Below are positions 50,459-59,934 of a DNA stretch of 64,000 bases, piece after piece. The translations under genes were made by a program, and so were the position numbers. This DNA is from [Flexibacter] sp. ATCC 35208 (lineage in GTDB: Bacteria > Bacteroidota > Bacteroidia > Chitinophagales > Chitinophagaceae): contig NZ_MTKN01000001.1 of assembly GCF_001975825.1 (NCBI RefSeq), positions 157,573 to 221,572 of the forward strand. The letters are read 5' to 3'. Every line of letters starts with the position of its first letter. The stretch's first letter is position 1. The notes below the pieces were generated by a model, which saw only the letters and a list, made by a program, of their open reading frames with translations, searched no databases and had not been told where the DNA came from.

Positions 50459-52891
50459 ATGAAAAAACTATTTCTGCTACTCAGCAGTCTGTTCGCCTTA
50501 CAAACCTTTGCCCAGCAATCTGGTCTCAAACTCTGGTATCGTCAACCAGCCGGAAATGTATGGACAGCTGCCTTACCTGTCGGCAATGGTCGTCTGGGTG
50601 GAATGGTCTATGGCAATTCTGCTCATGAAATCATTCAGCTCAACGAATCTACTGTATGGACAGGCAGTCCGAACAACAACGACAACCCCGATGCTTTGGC
50701 TGCATTGCCAGTCATCAGGCGATTGATTTTTGAAGGTAAGCAAAAAGAAGCACAGGACCTTGCCGCTGAAAAAATGCAATGCAAAACCAGCAGTGGGCAA
50801 ATGTTTCAGCCAGTGGGCAATCTGAATTTAACCTTTCCCGGTCATGACCAGTTTACCGGTTATTACAGGGAGCTGGATCTGAACCGTGCTGTAGCTACTA
50901 CACGTTATACCGTAAATGGTGTGACCTATACCCGCGAAGTCTTTGCCAGCGTACCAGCGCAGGCGATTGTCGTACAACTGAGCAGCAGTAAGGCAGGTAG
51001 TCTGTCATTCAGTGCATACTTATCCACATTACAGCCAAATGCACCTGTCAAAGCAGGGGGCGATACCCTGACTATTCATGGTATTACCAACAGTCATGAA
51101 GGCGTAGAAGGAAAGGTCGTGTTCCATGGGATCTCAAAGATTGTGACCAATGGAACACTCACAGCGAATGATACGGCGATAACAGTCAGCGGCGCAACGA
51201 CGGCGTTGATCTATATCTCTATTGCGACCGCCTATATCAACTACAATGATATAGGCGGGGATGCGGTAGCGAAAGCCGGTGCTTATCTGAAACAAGCCAG
51301 TACAAAAGGATTTCCGGCATTATTGCAGGAGCATGTAGCAGCTTATCAACATTATTTTAGCAGGGTCTCAATTGACCTGGGTACATCGGCAGCGGCGAAA
51401 GAGCCGACGGATGTAAGGTTGAAAAACTTTGCGCATACTTACGATCCGCAATTTGTAGCATTGTATTTCCAGTTTGGACGTTATCTGCTCATTTCCTGTT
51501 CACAACCCGGTGGACAACCTGCTAATCTGCAGGGCATCTGGAATGCGGAAATGCGGCCGCCATGGGACAGCAAGTACACGATCAATATCAATACTGAAAT
51601 GAATTACTGGCCGGCAGAAAAAGATAATCTGCCGGAGATGCATACGCCATTGATTCAAATGGTGAAGGAACTGTCTGTCACAGGGCAGCATACTGCGCGG
51701 ACTATGTATGGTGCGCGGGGATGGGTAGCGCATCATAACACTGATCTGTGGAGGATTACAGGGCCTGTAGACAGAATATTCTGGGGGGTGTGGAGTATGG
51801 GAGGAGCGTGGTTGAGTCAGCACCTCTGGGATCGTTATTTATACAATGGTGATACTGCTTATTTGCGGGATGTATATCCTGCGATAAAGGGCGCCGCTTT
51901 GTTTTTTGTAGATGACCTGGTAGAGGATCCAGTGCATCACTGGCTGGTGATCAATCCTGGTACTTCGCCTGAGAATGCGCCGAAGATCAGACCGGGTGTA
52001 TCTTTTGATGCAGGGTGTACGATGGATAACCAGATTGTATTTGATGCATTGAGTGCAGCGATCCGTGCTGCGCATATTTTGAAACTGGATACTGCTTTTA
52101 CTGATACTTTACAGCTGGTGAGAAGTAAGCTGCCCCCTATGCAGGTGGGGCAGTATGGCCAGTTGCAGGAATGGATGGAAGACCTGGATAATCCGGAGGA
52201 TCATCACAGGCATATTTCTCATTTATATGGGTTGTTTCCTGCTGCCCAGATCTCTCCTTACAGACATCCTGAATTATATAGTGCCGCAAATACTACTTTG
52301 CTGGAAAGGGGAGACGTATCCACCGGTTGGAGTATGGGCTGGAAGGTAAACTGGTGGGCGAGATTACAGAATAGTGAGCATGCATTGCAACTGATCAGAA
52401 ACCAGTTGTCACCCGTAGGAGAGCATGGTGGTGGTACCTATACCAACCTGTTTGATGCGCATGCACCTTTCCAGATTGACGGCAATTTTGGTTGCACCTC
52501 AGGTATAACGGAAATGCTGATGCAGAGCCATGATGGGGCGATACAGTTATTGCCAGCATTGCCGGCGGAGTGGAAGCAGGGCCATGTGAATGGATTGAGG
52601 GCGAGAGGTGGATTTACCATTACAGCGTTGGAGTGGAAAGATGGGAAAGTGGTGAAGCTGAAGATATTGTCAACATTAGGTGGTAATTGCCGGATCCGTG
52701 TGCCGAATGCTTTGAAGGGAAAGGGTTTGGTGACAGCGAATGGGGAAAACCTGAATCCTTTTTACGAGGTAGTGGAGATTGCACAGCCGATTGTAAAAGA
52801 TGCCAGGAAGGTTTCGTCTATGCAGATTTCAACTACACAACTATATGATTTGCCGACACAAAAGGGCAAAACGTATGTACTCACAAATTAA
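50459..52891 (+). CDS. GH95 family alpha-L-fucosidase/galactosidase
   Basis: An 810-residue secreted inverting glycosidase. Signal peptide 1-18 (LFALQTFAQ). The N-terminal beta domain has LWYRQPAGNVWTAALPVGNG; the catalytic (alpha/alpha)6 barrel has NINTEMNYW with the two catalytic Asn, LQEWMEDLDNPEDHHRHISHL with the general-acid Glu, and DGNFG near residue 670. It removes alpha-L-fucose or L-galactose from plant or animal glycans. It sits in a small cluster with GH39- and GH43-type genes and sugar-porter genes. A palindromic operator precedes it. Confidence 0.93.
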   Translation: MKKLFLLLSSLFALQTFAQQSGLKLWYRQPAGNVWTAALPVGNGRLGGMVYGNSAHEIIQLNESTVWTGSPNNNDNPDALAALPVIRRLIFEGKQKEAQDLAAEKMQCKTSSGQMFQPVGNLNLTFPGHDQFTGYYRELDLNRAVATTRYTVNGVTYTREVFASVPAQAIVVQLSSSKAGSLSFSAYLSTLQPNAPVKAGGDTLTIHGITNSHEGVEGKVVFHGISKIVTNGTLTANDTAITVSGATTALIYISIATAYINYNDIGGDAVAKAGAYLKQASTKGFPALLQEHVAAYQHYFSRVSIDLGTSAAAKEPTDVRLKNFAHTYDPQFVALYFQFGRYLLISCSQPGGQPANLQGIWNAEMRPPWDSKYTININTEMNYWPAEKDNLPEMHTPLIQMVKELSVTGQHTARTMYGARGWVAHHNTDLWRITGPVDRIFWGVWSMGGAWLSQHLWDRYLYNGDTAYLRDVYPAIKGAALFFVDDLVEDPVHHWLVINPGTSPENAPKIRPGVSFDAGCTMDNQIVFDALSAAIRAAHILKLDTAFTDTLQLVRSKLPPMQVGQYGQLQEWMEDLDNPEDHHRHISHLYGLFPAAQISPYRHPELYSAANTTLLERGDVSTGWSMGWKVNWWARLQNSEHALQLIRNQLSPVGEHGGGTYTNLFDAHAPFQIDGNFGCTSGITEMLMQSHDGAIQLLPALPAEWKQGHVNGLRARGGFTITALEWKDGKVVKLKILSTLGGNCRIRVPNALKGKGLVTANGENLNPFYEVVEIAQPIVKDARKVSSMQISTTQLYDLPTQKGKTYVLTN

Positions 52892-52908
52892 TTGCTTATT
52901 TTTCTGTT

Positions 52909-53835
52909 ATGGTCAAACGTACATTACTATCATGCCTTTGCATGCTGCAGGCACTCGCCGGCATGTCTCAAAACGTATACCTGTTCGCATATTTCAAGGG
53001 AAATGGAGAAGATGGGTTGCATCTTGCATACAGCAAAGATGGTTATAACTGGTCGGCTTTAAAGGGTGATTCTTCTTTTTTAACACCGGTGGTGAGCAAT
53101 GATAAACTGATGCGTGATCCCTGTATCATCAGGGGAGGAGATGGTTTGTTTCACATGGTATGGACTGTGAGCTGGAATGATAAAGGCATTGGCTATGCTT
53201 CGTCAAAAGATCTGATTCACTGGTCTGAGCAGGAATTTATACCTGTAATGGCGAAGGAAGATAGTGCGAGGAATTGCTGGGCGCCGGAGATCACGTACGA
53301 TGCGGCATCAAAGACGTATATGATTTACTGGGCCACGACTATTTCGGGTCAGTTTAAAGAGACTGCGGCTGCGAAAGAGAGTGGGTATAATCACCGGATG
53401 TATTATGTGACCACTAAAGATTTTAAAAAGTATTCGGCTACTAAATTGTTATATGATCCGGGTTTTAATGTGATTGATGCAACGATTGTAAAGGACGGTT
53501 CAAAGTATATGATGGTGATGAAAGATGAGACCATTGAACCACCTGCAAAATATCTGCGTGTGGCATACAGTAGTAAACTAACAGGACCGTATACAAAGGC
53601 AGGGCCATCTATTACTGGTAAATACTGGGCAGAGGGGCCTACTACGATGAAGATCGGGAACACCTGGCTGATCTATTTTGATAAGTATACAGAACATAAA
53701 TATGGGGCGATCAGCTCTACAGATGGGAAGGTGTGGAAAGATGTTTCAGACCAGATCAGTTTACCGAAAGGGGTCAGGCATGGGACGATCTTTACGGTGA
53801 CGGAGAAGGAGTTCGGCAATTTACTAACACAATAA
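52909..53835 (+). CDS. GH43-like glycosidase
   Basis: A 308-residue secreted five-bladed beta-propeller enzyme. Signal peptide 1-20 (ALAGMSQ). Family residues are the base Asp in KLMRDPCIIRGGDG, the modulating Asp in FNVIDATIVKDG, and the acid Glu in KYWAEGPTTMKIG. GH43 members cleave arabinose or xylose side chains or galactosides. It starts 17 bases after the GH95 gene and should be co-transcribed. Confidence 0.88.
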   Translation: MVKRTLLSCLCMLQALAGMSQNVYLFAYFKGNGEDGLHLAYSKDGYNWSALKGDSSFLTPVVSNDKLMRDPCIIRGGDGLFHMVWTVSWNDKGIGYASSKDLIHWSEQEFIPVMAKEDSARNCWAPEITYDAASKTYMIYWATTISGQFKETAAAKESGYNHRMYYVTTKDFKKYSATKLLYDPGFNVIDATIVKDGSKYMMVMKDETIEPPAKYLRVAYSSKLTGPYTKAGPSITGKYWAEGPTTMKIGNTWLIYFDKYTEHKYGAISSTDGKVWKDVSDQISLPKGVRHGTIFTVTEKEFGNLLTQ

Positions 53836-53931
53836 GTTGGTTCCAGTTCACTAACTCAATAAGCCGGCCGCATGGCCATTTATGAAAACCATCATTTGTC
53901 AAAGGCTTAGATGATTTTCGTACTATCTTTA

Positions 53932-53968
53932 AAAATAGGATGCATTCAAAAAGAGTGCATCCTATTTT
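53932..53968. terminator. Terminator after the GH operon
   Basis: AAAATAGGATGCA (53932-53944) pairs with TGCATCCTATTTT (53956-53968); works in either direction. Confidence 0.8.
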
Positions 53969-53996
53969 GCTTTTATTTTGTATAACTCCAAAATTA

Positions 53997-54983
53997 ATGA
54001 CAATGAAATACAGGAAACTAGGCACTACAGGAGAATCATTATCTGCTATCGGACTGGGCTGCATGGGAATGAGCCAATCATATGGTGTTCCCGATGACAA
54101 AGAATCAATCGCAACTTTACACCGCGCACTTGAACTGGGCATCAACTTCTGGGATACTGCGGATGTATATGGTGATGGAGAGAATGAGAAACTCATTTCC
54201 CAGGTATTGGTACCCAACCGCGACAAGATATTTATCGCCACCAAGTTTGGCTTTAAATCGCTGGGTCATGGTAAACAGGTTTTCGATGGCTCACCGGCTT
54301 ATATGAAAACTGCTGTAGAGAAGAGCCTGCAACGACTGCAGGTAGATCATATTGACCTTTATTATGCACATAGAGTAGATCCCAATGTTCCCATTGAGGA
54401 AACGGTAGGTGCAATGGCTGAACTGGTGAAGGAAGGAAAGGTAAAGTACATTGGTCTTTCCGAAGCTTCCCCTGCTTCCATCCGCAAAGCCCATGCAGTA
54501 CATCCTGTCACCGCTTTGCAGAGTGAATACTCTTTACTCACGAGGAATGTGGAAAAGGAGATCCTGCCGCTCTGCCAGGAGCTGGGCATCACTTTTGTGC
54601 CATTCAGTCCACTGGCCAGAGGGCTGGTAACGAATACACTGGATGTAAGTACACTGCCGGAAGGTGATTTCCGTAAAGGTATTCCACGTTATCAACAGGA
54701 ATATGCGGATAACAATGCGAAGTTGGCAAGCGGGTTTGCAGCACTGGCCGCTGGTAAAAATGCGACGCCTGCACAGCTGGCACTGGCATGGGTACTGGCA
54801 CAGGGAGTGAACATCATTCCGATACCAGGCACAAAGAAGCGTAAGTACCTGGAGGAAAATGCAGCAGCGGTAGATCTGGACCTCACAGCGGAGGATCTGT
54901 CTGCACTGGAGGCATTACTGAAAAAGTATCCGGATACCGGCGCCAGGTATACGGAAATACAGGAGAAAATGGCGAATAATTAA
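53997..54983 (+). CDS. Aldo/keto reductase 1
   Basis: A 328-residue NADPH-dependent reductase of aldehydes or ketones. The catalytic set is visible: Asp and Tyr in [13 protein letters not shown], Lys in IFIATKFGF, His in [14 protein letters not shown]-binding segments [15 protein letters not shown] lie near the end. The ATG at 53997 is used; a second ATG six bases later is equally good. Followed 21 bases later by a second reductase. Confidence 0.92.
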   Translation: MTMKYRKLGTTGESLSAIGLGCMGMSQSYGVPDDKESIATLHRALELGINFWDTADVYGDGENEKLISQVLVPNRDKIFIATKFGFKSLGHGKQVFDGSPAYMKTAVEKSLQRLQVDHIDLYYAHRVDPNVPIEETVGAMAELVKEGKVKYIGLSEASPASIRKAHAVHPVTALQSEYSLLTRNVEKEILPLCQELGITFVPFSPLARGLVTNTLDVSTLPEGDFRKGIPRYQQEYADNNAKLASGFAALAAGKNATPAQLALAWVLAQGVNIIPIPGTKKRKYLEENAAAVDLDLTAEDLSALEALLKKYPDTGARYTEIQEKMANN

Positions 54984-55004
54984 CCCAAATTAAAAGCACG
55001 TAAA

Positions 55005-55835
55005 ATGGCAACAACATTTAAACTTGGAGGAACACTGGAAATAAACCGTCTTGGTTATGGAGGTATGCAACTTACAGGCAAGGGCGTATTTGGAGAGGTA
55101 GATGACCGGGAGAATGCAAAGAAAGTATTGCAGGCTGCTGTGGCAGGTGGTGTAAATTTCATTGATACAGCAGAAGCATATGGTCCAAAGATGAATGAAA
55201 CACTGATTGCAGATGCCCTGCATCCGTATAAATCAGATCTGGTCATTGCTACCAAAGGTGGTTTTGTACGTCCAGGTCCTGATAAATGGGTGCCGAATGG
55301 TAAACCTGATTTTATTCGTGAAAATATTGAAGGCAGTCTGGAAAGGCTGCAAGTAGATACGATTGATTTGTGGCAGTTACACCGGATTGATCCGAATACG
55401 CCAGTGGAAGAGACGTTGCAACCGGTGATAGCAGCGGTAAAGGCAGGAAAGATCCGTTATGTAGGTTTATCAGAAGTGACAGTAGACCAGATCAAACAGG
55501 TGCAGCAGATGCTGCCGATCGTGTCTGTGCAGAACCTGTATAACCTGGGTGAAAGGAAGTGGGAAGAAGTGCTGGATTATACTACAGAGCAGAACCTGGC
55601 ATTTATTCCCTGGTACCCGCTGGCATCTGGTCCGCAAAAAATGGCGGACAAGATCAAGGCAATTGCTGATAAGCATCAGGCAACAACGGCCCAGATCGCA
55701 TTGGCGTGGTTGCTGAAGCGGGCAGATAATATATTGCTGATTCCGGGAACTAAGTCAGTAGCGCATTTGGAGGAGAATCTGAAAGCTGCTGAGGTAGAAT
55801 TGACGGATGAGGAATTTGACACTTTGTCCAAATAA
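55005..55835 (+). CDS. Aldo/keto reductase 2
   Basis: A 276-residue reductase of the same superfamily but only distantly like its neighbour. Catalytic residues: Asp/Tyr in FIDTAEAYGPKMNE, Lys in LVIATKGGF, His in DLWQLHRIDP. The cofactor loop is LLIPGTKSVAHLEENL. The pair may act on sugar- or stress-derived carbonyls. Confidence 0.92.
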   Translation: MATTFKLGGTLEINRLGYGGMQLTGKGVFGEVDDRENAKKVLQAAVAGGVNFIDTAEAYGPKMNETLIADALHPYKSDLVIATKGGFVRPGPDKWVPNGKPDFIRENIEGSLERLQVDTIDLWQLHRIDPNTPVEETLQPVIAAVKAGKIRYVGLSEVTVDQIKQVQQMLPIVSVQNLYNLGERKWEEVLDYTTEQNLAFIPWYPLASGPQKMADKIKAIADKHQATTAQIALAWLLKRADNILLIPGTKSVAHLEENLKAAEVELTDEEFDTLSK

Positions 55836-55880
55836 AAGCCGGCTGGCCGCCAAATAAAGACGAGCTGCGGGTCATATAAC

Positions 55881-55925
55881 GAAATCCCAAACGTTTTTAC
55901 AGAAGGTGAAATCGTTTGGGATTTC
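55881..55925. terminator. Terminator after the reductase pair
   Basis: GAAATCCCAAACG (55881-55893) pairs with CGTTTGGGATTTC (55913-55925) in a 13-bp perfect stem. Confidence 0.65.
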
Positions 55926-55981
55926 TCTTTACGAAAAAAGCATATTATATTTATTTTTTTAACCACGTTACTCAGTCTAAT

Positions 55982-57298
55982 ATGCTTTCTTATCCTGTAC
56001 GTATCGCCCTGATTGCCGCCCTTGGCGGTTTTCTTTTCGGTTTTGAAACAGCCGTTATTTCAGGTGCGGAAAAAACCATCCAACAATTATGGTCACTCGA
56101 TTCTTTCTGGCATGGCTTCACGGTGGCCGCCAGTCTGATCGGCACAGTCATCGGTTCATTGGTTGTAGGTGGTCCGGCCCGCATTCATGGCCGTAAAAAG
56201 GTTTTGCTCACTATTGCCGTTATTTTCGTGATTTCGTCTATTGGCTGTGCTTCTGTCTCTGCATGGTTCCTGTTTGTATTCTTCCGCTTTACCAGTGGGT
56301 TTGCAGTAGGAGCCTCCTCAGTAGTAGGGCCTATGTACATTTCTGAAATAGCGCCTGCACCTCTCAGGGGCAGGCTGGCAGGTATGTTTCAGTTAAACAT
56401 TGTAGCTGGTATTTTCATCGCTTATCTCACCAATTTCCTCTTTATAGGTTTAGGAGATCATGCATGGCGCTGGATGTTGGGAATAATGGTGTTTCCTTCT
56501 GCCCTCTTCTGGGTGTTGCTTCGTTCTATTCCTGAAAGTCCCCGCTGGCTGATCCTTAACAACCGTGAGGCAGAGGCGATTCCTATTATGAACCGCTTAC
56601 TGGAAACGGATGTAAATGGTGCGATACAATCCATCAAAGAATCTGTGCAGGCACACCAGGAAAAGCTGTTCCAGCCCAGGTATATGAAACCTGTGATGTA
56701 TGCGGTATTGCTGGCGATGTTCAATCAGTTGTCAGGTATCAATGCGATCCTGTATTATGCACCACGCATTTTTGAAATGGCAGGCTTTGATGAAAGTAAA
56801 GCCTATTTGCAACCTGTGTACATTGGTGCGGCGAATCTCCTGTTTACATTGCTGGCGATGACGGTGATTGACAAATTTGGTCGTAAGACGTTGATGTTAA
56901 TCGGGTCAGTAGGTATGATTGTTTTCCTGGGGTTGACGGCTTATGCTTTCAGGGATGCACATGCTGCGAATAGTAATGTGTTGATTTACCTGATTGGGTT
57001 TATTGCATTCTTTGCATTCTCTCAGGGTGCGGTGATCTGGGTGTTTATTTCAGAGATCTTCCCGAATTCAGTGCGTTCACAGGGGGGATCACTGGGCAGT
57101 TTTACACACTGGATTATGGCAGCGATTATTTCCTGGACGTTCCCGATCATTGTGGAAGGCAGTGAGCATGGAGGTTTCTACTCATTTGTATTCTATAGTG
57201 TGATGATGTTGTTGCAGTTGTTGTTTATACTGAAAATGATGCCTGAGACGAAGGGTAGGTCATTGGAGGCGATTCAAAAAGAGTTGGGAATTAAGTAA
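55982..57298 (+). CDS. MFS sugar porter (XylE-like)
   Basis: A 438-residue inner-membrane transporter with 12 helices. Sugar-porter signatures: GGFLFGFETAVISGAEKTI in helix 1, RIHGRKKVLL in loop 2-3, PESPRWLILNNREAEA between halves, the QLSGINAILYYAPRIFE motif of helix 7, DKFGRKTLMLIG, and PETKGRSLEAIQ at the end. It probably imports a monosaccharide with protons, possibly a product of the GH genes upstream. ATG 55982 is chosen; the upstream extension is not family-like. Confidence 0.93.
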   Translation: MLSYPVRIALIAALGGFLFGFETAVISGAEKTIQQLWSLDSFWHGFTVAASLIGTVIGSLVVGGPARIHGRKKVLLTIAVIFVISSIGCASVSAWFLFVFFRFTSGFAVGASSVVGPMYISEIAPAPLRGRLAGMFQLNIVAGIFIAYLTNFLFIGLGDHAWRWMLGIMVFPSALFWVLLRSIPESPRWLILNNREAEAIPIMNRLLETDVNGAIQSIKESVQAHQEKLFQPRYMKPVMYAVLLAMFNQLSGINAILYYAPRIFEMAGFDESKAYLQPVYIGAANLLFTLLAMTVIDKFGRKTLMLIGSVGMIVFLGLTAYAFRDAHAANSNVLIYLIGFIAFFAFSQGAVIWVFISEIFPNSVRSQGGSLGSFTHWIMAAIISWTFPIIVEGSEHGGFYSFVFYSVMMLLQLLFILKMMPETKGRSLEAIQKELGIK

Positions 57299-57312
57299 TT
57301 TTCGAATACGCA

Positions 57313-57349
57313 AAAAAACCACTTCTGTCTAACGCGGAAGTGGTTTTTT
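57313..57349. terminator. Terminator after the sugar porter
   Basis: AAAAAACCACTTC with GAAGTGGTTTTTT, classic A/T-flanked hairpin. Confidence 0.85.
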
Positions 57350-57422
57350 GCTTACAGTGCCTGCGGTGGACGGAAACGTAACTGAATTTTGTTTAAATTA
57401 GGAATCATAACCCTTGCCACGC

Positions 57423-58103
57423 ATGAAGCCACTACTCTTTGCCCTACTGTTTCCCCTCACAGTAGCCGCCCAGCAAACTCCCTTTGTACTGAAAGGACAG
57501 ATTGGCCATCTCGGACCTGACTGTCAATTATTGCTGACCTATCTTTCCAATGGAAAGGAAATCAGTGACAGTGTACATTTGCAGGATGGGAAATTTGAAT
57601 TCAAAGGCACCATCAGCGATGTTTCTGATGCGTTGCTGATACTGACGACCCCACAAAATATGGCTGCTCTGCCACTGGATGCCATTCTCTTTTACATAGA
57701 AAAAGGGACGATGGAACTCACTGGTAAAGATTCTCTGATAACAGCTACATTTACCGCTGGTGCTGTAAATCAGGAATACCAGGCGTTACAGGCCCGGCTC
57801 AAACCGATCCGGGAAAAGCAAAAGAGCATTTATCGCGATTATACATCCGCTCCGCTGGAAGCCAGGCACCTTCCTGCATTTCAGTCATCCATTGCGGATG
57901 AATACACAAACACCCGAAAGGACGAAAAGCAGGTGTACCTTAGTTTTGCCGCTACACATCCCAATTCCATCATCAGTATAGTAGCATTGCAGTGGTATGC
58001 GAATGGGGTGCCGGATACGAAAGCAGATTCATTATATCAATTGTTATCGCCGGCGATAAAATCAAGTACGCAGGGAAAAGCGTTTAGAAAGCTCCTGAAA
58101 TAA
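57423..58103 (+). CDS. DUF4369 protein lacking a thioredoxin domain
   Basis: A 226-residue exported protein (signal peptide 1-17, LTVAAQ). Residues 20-125 form the DUF4369 beta domain (FVLKGQIGHLGPDCQLLLTY, SVHLQDGKFEFKGTI, LFYIEKGTMELTG). A helical part follows (LKPIREKQKSIYRDYTSAP). In most relatives a TlpA-like thioredoxin domain comes next; here the protein ends after KAFRKLLK. It is either a natural short form or a truncated one. Followed 28 bases later by a cupin gene. Confidence 0.8.
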   Translation: MKPLLFALLFPLTVAAQQTPFVLKGQIGHLGPDCQLLLTYLSNGKEISDSVHLQDGKFEFKGTISDVSDALLILTTPQNMAALPLDAILFYIEKGTMELTGKDSLITATFTAGAVNQEYQALQARLKPIREKQKSIYRDYTSAPLEARHLPAFQSSIADEYTNTRKDEKQVYLSFAATHPNSIISIVALQWYANGVPDTKADSLYQLLSPAIKSSTQGKAFRKLLK

Positions 58104-58131
58104 TTATATTTGATTCCTTAACAAGCAACAA

Positions 58132-58476
58132 ATGGCGGACTTGTCTGTTTTTTATAAATTAGATGCTGATATTGTATGGGAGCCAACGGATCCCGGAGTC
58201 AAGAGAAAGGTCATGGCATACAGTGAACAGCTCATGATCGTAAAAGTGGCTTTCGAAACCGGTGCAGTAGGTACGTTACACGCGCACCCACATTTACAGA
58301 TGTCGTATGTGGAAAAGGGATCGTTTGAGGTGGAGATTGCCGGCCACAAGAAAATATTGCAGACAGGGGATGTATTTTCAGTACCGTCTGGAGCCATCCA
58401 TGGCGTGGTTTGCAAAGAAGAAGGAGTACTTATTGACGTCTTCAATCCCATGAGAGAAGACTTTTTACATAGATAA
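58132..58476 (+). CDS. Small cupin domain protein
   Basis: A 114-residue single-domain cupin. Metal-binding cluster THE family pattern is seen as LHAHPHLQMSYVEKGSFEVE (motif 1) and GDVFSVPSGAIHGV (motif 2). It may be a metal-dependent isomerase, dioxygenase or sensor of a small molecule. It lies between a DUF4369 gene and ferritin with short gaps, perhaps one operon. Confidence 0.85.
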   Translation: MADLSVFYKLDADIVWEPTDPGVKRKVMAYSEQLMIVKVAFETGAVGTLHAHPHLQMSYVEKGSFEVEIAGHKKILQTGDVFSVPSGAIHGVVCKEEGVLIDVFNPMREDFLHR

Positions 58477-58506
58477 TCAATTAATTATCAACAAAAAGCG
58501 AATATT

Positions 58507-59004
58507 ATGTTGTCACAAAGAATGCAGGAAGCGCTGAACAAGCAGGTTTTAATGGAGGCGCAGTCGTCACAGGCTTACCTCGCCATGGGTAGCTGGGCAG
58601 ACATTCAGCCTGGTCTGAAGGGAGTAACAAAATTCTTCTTTAAGCACAGTGACGAAGAGAGAATGCACATGCTGAAACTGATCCATTATATAAATGAGCG
58701 GGGTGGTTTTGCCCTCGTACCTGCATTGGCTCAGCCGGTGCTGACCTTCCCATCATTGAAGAAGGCGTTTGAAGAGTTGTTTGCCCATGAGGTGAAGGTG
58801 AGTGAGGGGATTAATGAGCTGGTAGACATGTCATTACAGGAGAAAGATTATGCTACGCACAACTTCCTGCAGTGGTATGTAAATGAGCAGATTGAAGAGG
58901 AAAGACTGGCCCGTGAGTGTAATGATAAGCTGGAACTGATTGGAGATGACAAAAGTGGTCTCTATTTGTTCGATCGTGACATAATGACGATGGAGCAGGA
59001 ATAG
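58507..59004 (+). CDS. ftnA: Bacterial ferritin
   Basis: A 165-residue iron-storage protein forming a 24-mer cage. Ferroxidase residues are visible: Glu in LMEAQSSQAYLAM, the pair in HSDEERMHMLK (E and H), and Glu in LQWYVNEQIEEE. It oxidises Fe2+ and stores it as mineral. It could store iron set free by heme breakdown, though no shared operator with the hemin regulon was found upstream. Confidence 0.95.
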   Translation: MLSQRMQEALNKQVLMEAQSSQAYLAMGSWADIQPGLKGVTKFFFKHSDEERMHMLKLIHYINERGGFALVPALAQPVLTFPSLKKAFEELFAHEVKVSEGINELVDMSLQEKDYATHNFLQWYVNEQIEEERLARECNDKLELIGDDKSGLYLFDRDIMTMEQE

Positions 59005-59029
59005 TAAAAATATAACTCCTTGATATAGA

Positions 59030-59073
59030 AGGGGGAAGTAGTCCGGGTAAGGACTGCTTCCCCCTCTTTTTTT
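59030..59073 (+). terminator. Terminator after ferritin
   Basis: AGGGGGAAGTAGTCC (59030-59044) pairs with GGACTGCTTCCCCCT (59051-59065) with one G-T wobble, followed by a T-run. Confidence 0.88.
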
Positions 59074-59210
59074 GTGCTAATCTGATACCCGTAAATATTA
59101 ATGTATCGGTAATAATATATATTATAAATAATTAATTCAGAAAGATTTATTATTTTTATTTGCCATATACTTTTACTACATTGCTGTCCGAAATATAATG
59201 AAAAGTTAGA

Positions 59211-59840
59211 ATGCAAAAAGAGGTTAATATAAATGATCTATGGGAGCGCTTCACGAAGGTGAGTGATGCCCGGTCATTTGAGGGTTTATTTCACGCATTA
59301 AACCCGCGACTCATTAAATTTTGCAAGCTGTACGTTCATTATCATCAGGTTGCTGAAGAGATAGTATCGGATGTTTTTGTGAAATGCTGGATGGACAGGG
59401 TTCAGATGCAGGCGGTAGAAAAGCCCGAAACCTATCTGTTTATTGCTGTAAAAAACCAGGCCCTGAACTATAATAAACGTTTTTCCAGTATACAGGTAGT
59501 CAATATTGAGGACCATGACGGAGGCGGGGTGCTGATCAATGAAGCCTCGCCGGAGTTGGAACTGGAGAAAAAAGAGCTGATTTTCAGAATGGATCAGGCG
59601 ATAAGTACACTTCCCCGTCAATGTGGTATCATATTCCGGCTTATCAAGGAAAATGGTATGAAATACAAGGAGGTAGCAGAGATTCTCAACATTTCACATC
59701 GTACAGTACACACTCAGATGCTTCGGGCTATGAAGAAGATGAGTAAGGCGATGGATCCATATTTGAAGAAGGTAAACCGACAGGCGACAGACAATCTCAT
59801 CAGTGCTATATTAGTTTTATTCATATTTATGGGTAATTAG
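59211..59840 (+). CDS. ECF (RpoE-type) sigma factor 2
   Basis: A 209-residue ECF sigma factor: region 2 (about 20-95; VAEEIVSDVFVKCWMDR, ETYLFIAVKNQALNY) and region 4 (about 130-185; LPRQCGIIFRLIKENGMKYKEVAEI, ISHRTVHTQML). The C-terminus extends into a hydrophobic tail (NLISAILVLFIFMGN), typical of Bacteroidota sigma factors with SusC-linked FecR. A -7 element TACTTTTA is at 59168-59175. It should control the SusC receptor at 61291. Confidence 0.9.
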   Translation: MQKEVNINDLWERFTKVSDARSFEGLFHALNPRLIKFCKLYVHYHQVAEEIVSDVFVKCWMDRVQMQAVEKPETYLFIAVKNQALNYNKRFSSIQVVNIEDHDGGGVLINEASPELELEKKELIFRMDQAISTLPRQCGIIFRLIKENGMKYKEVAEILNISHRTVHTQMLRAMKKMSKAMDPYLKKVNRQATDNLISAILVLFIFMGN

Positions 59841-59934
59841 GACTTGGAATTATATGTTAAATTTTTTTTTAAAGCTTGTACGCATATTACCATTAAAAAA
59901 TTGTCCTATATACAAAGGGTTATTCCAACGGACA

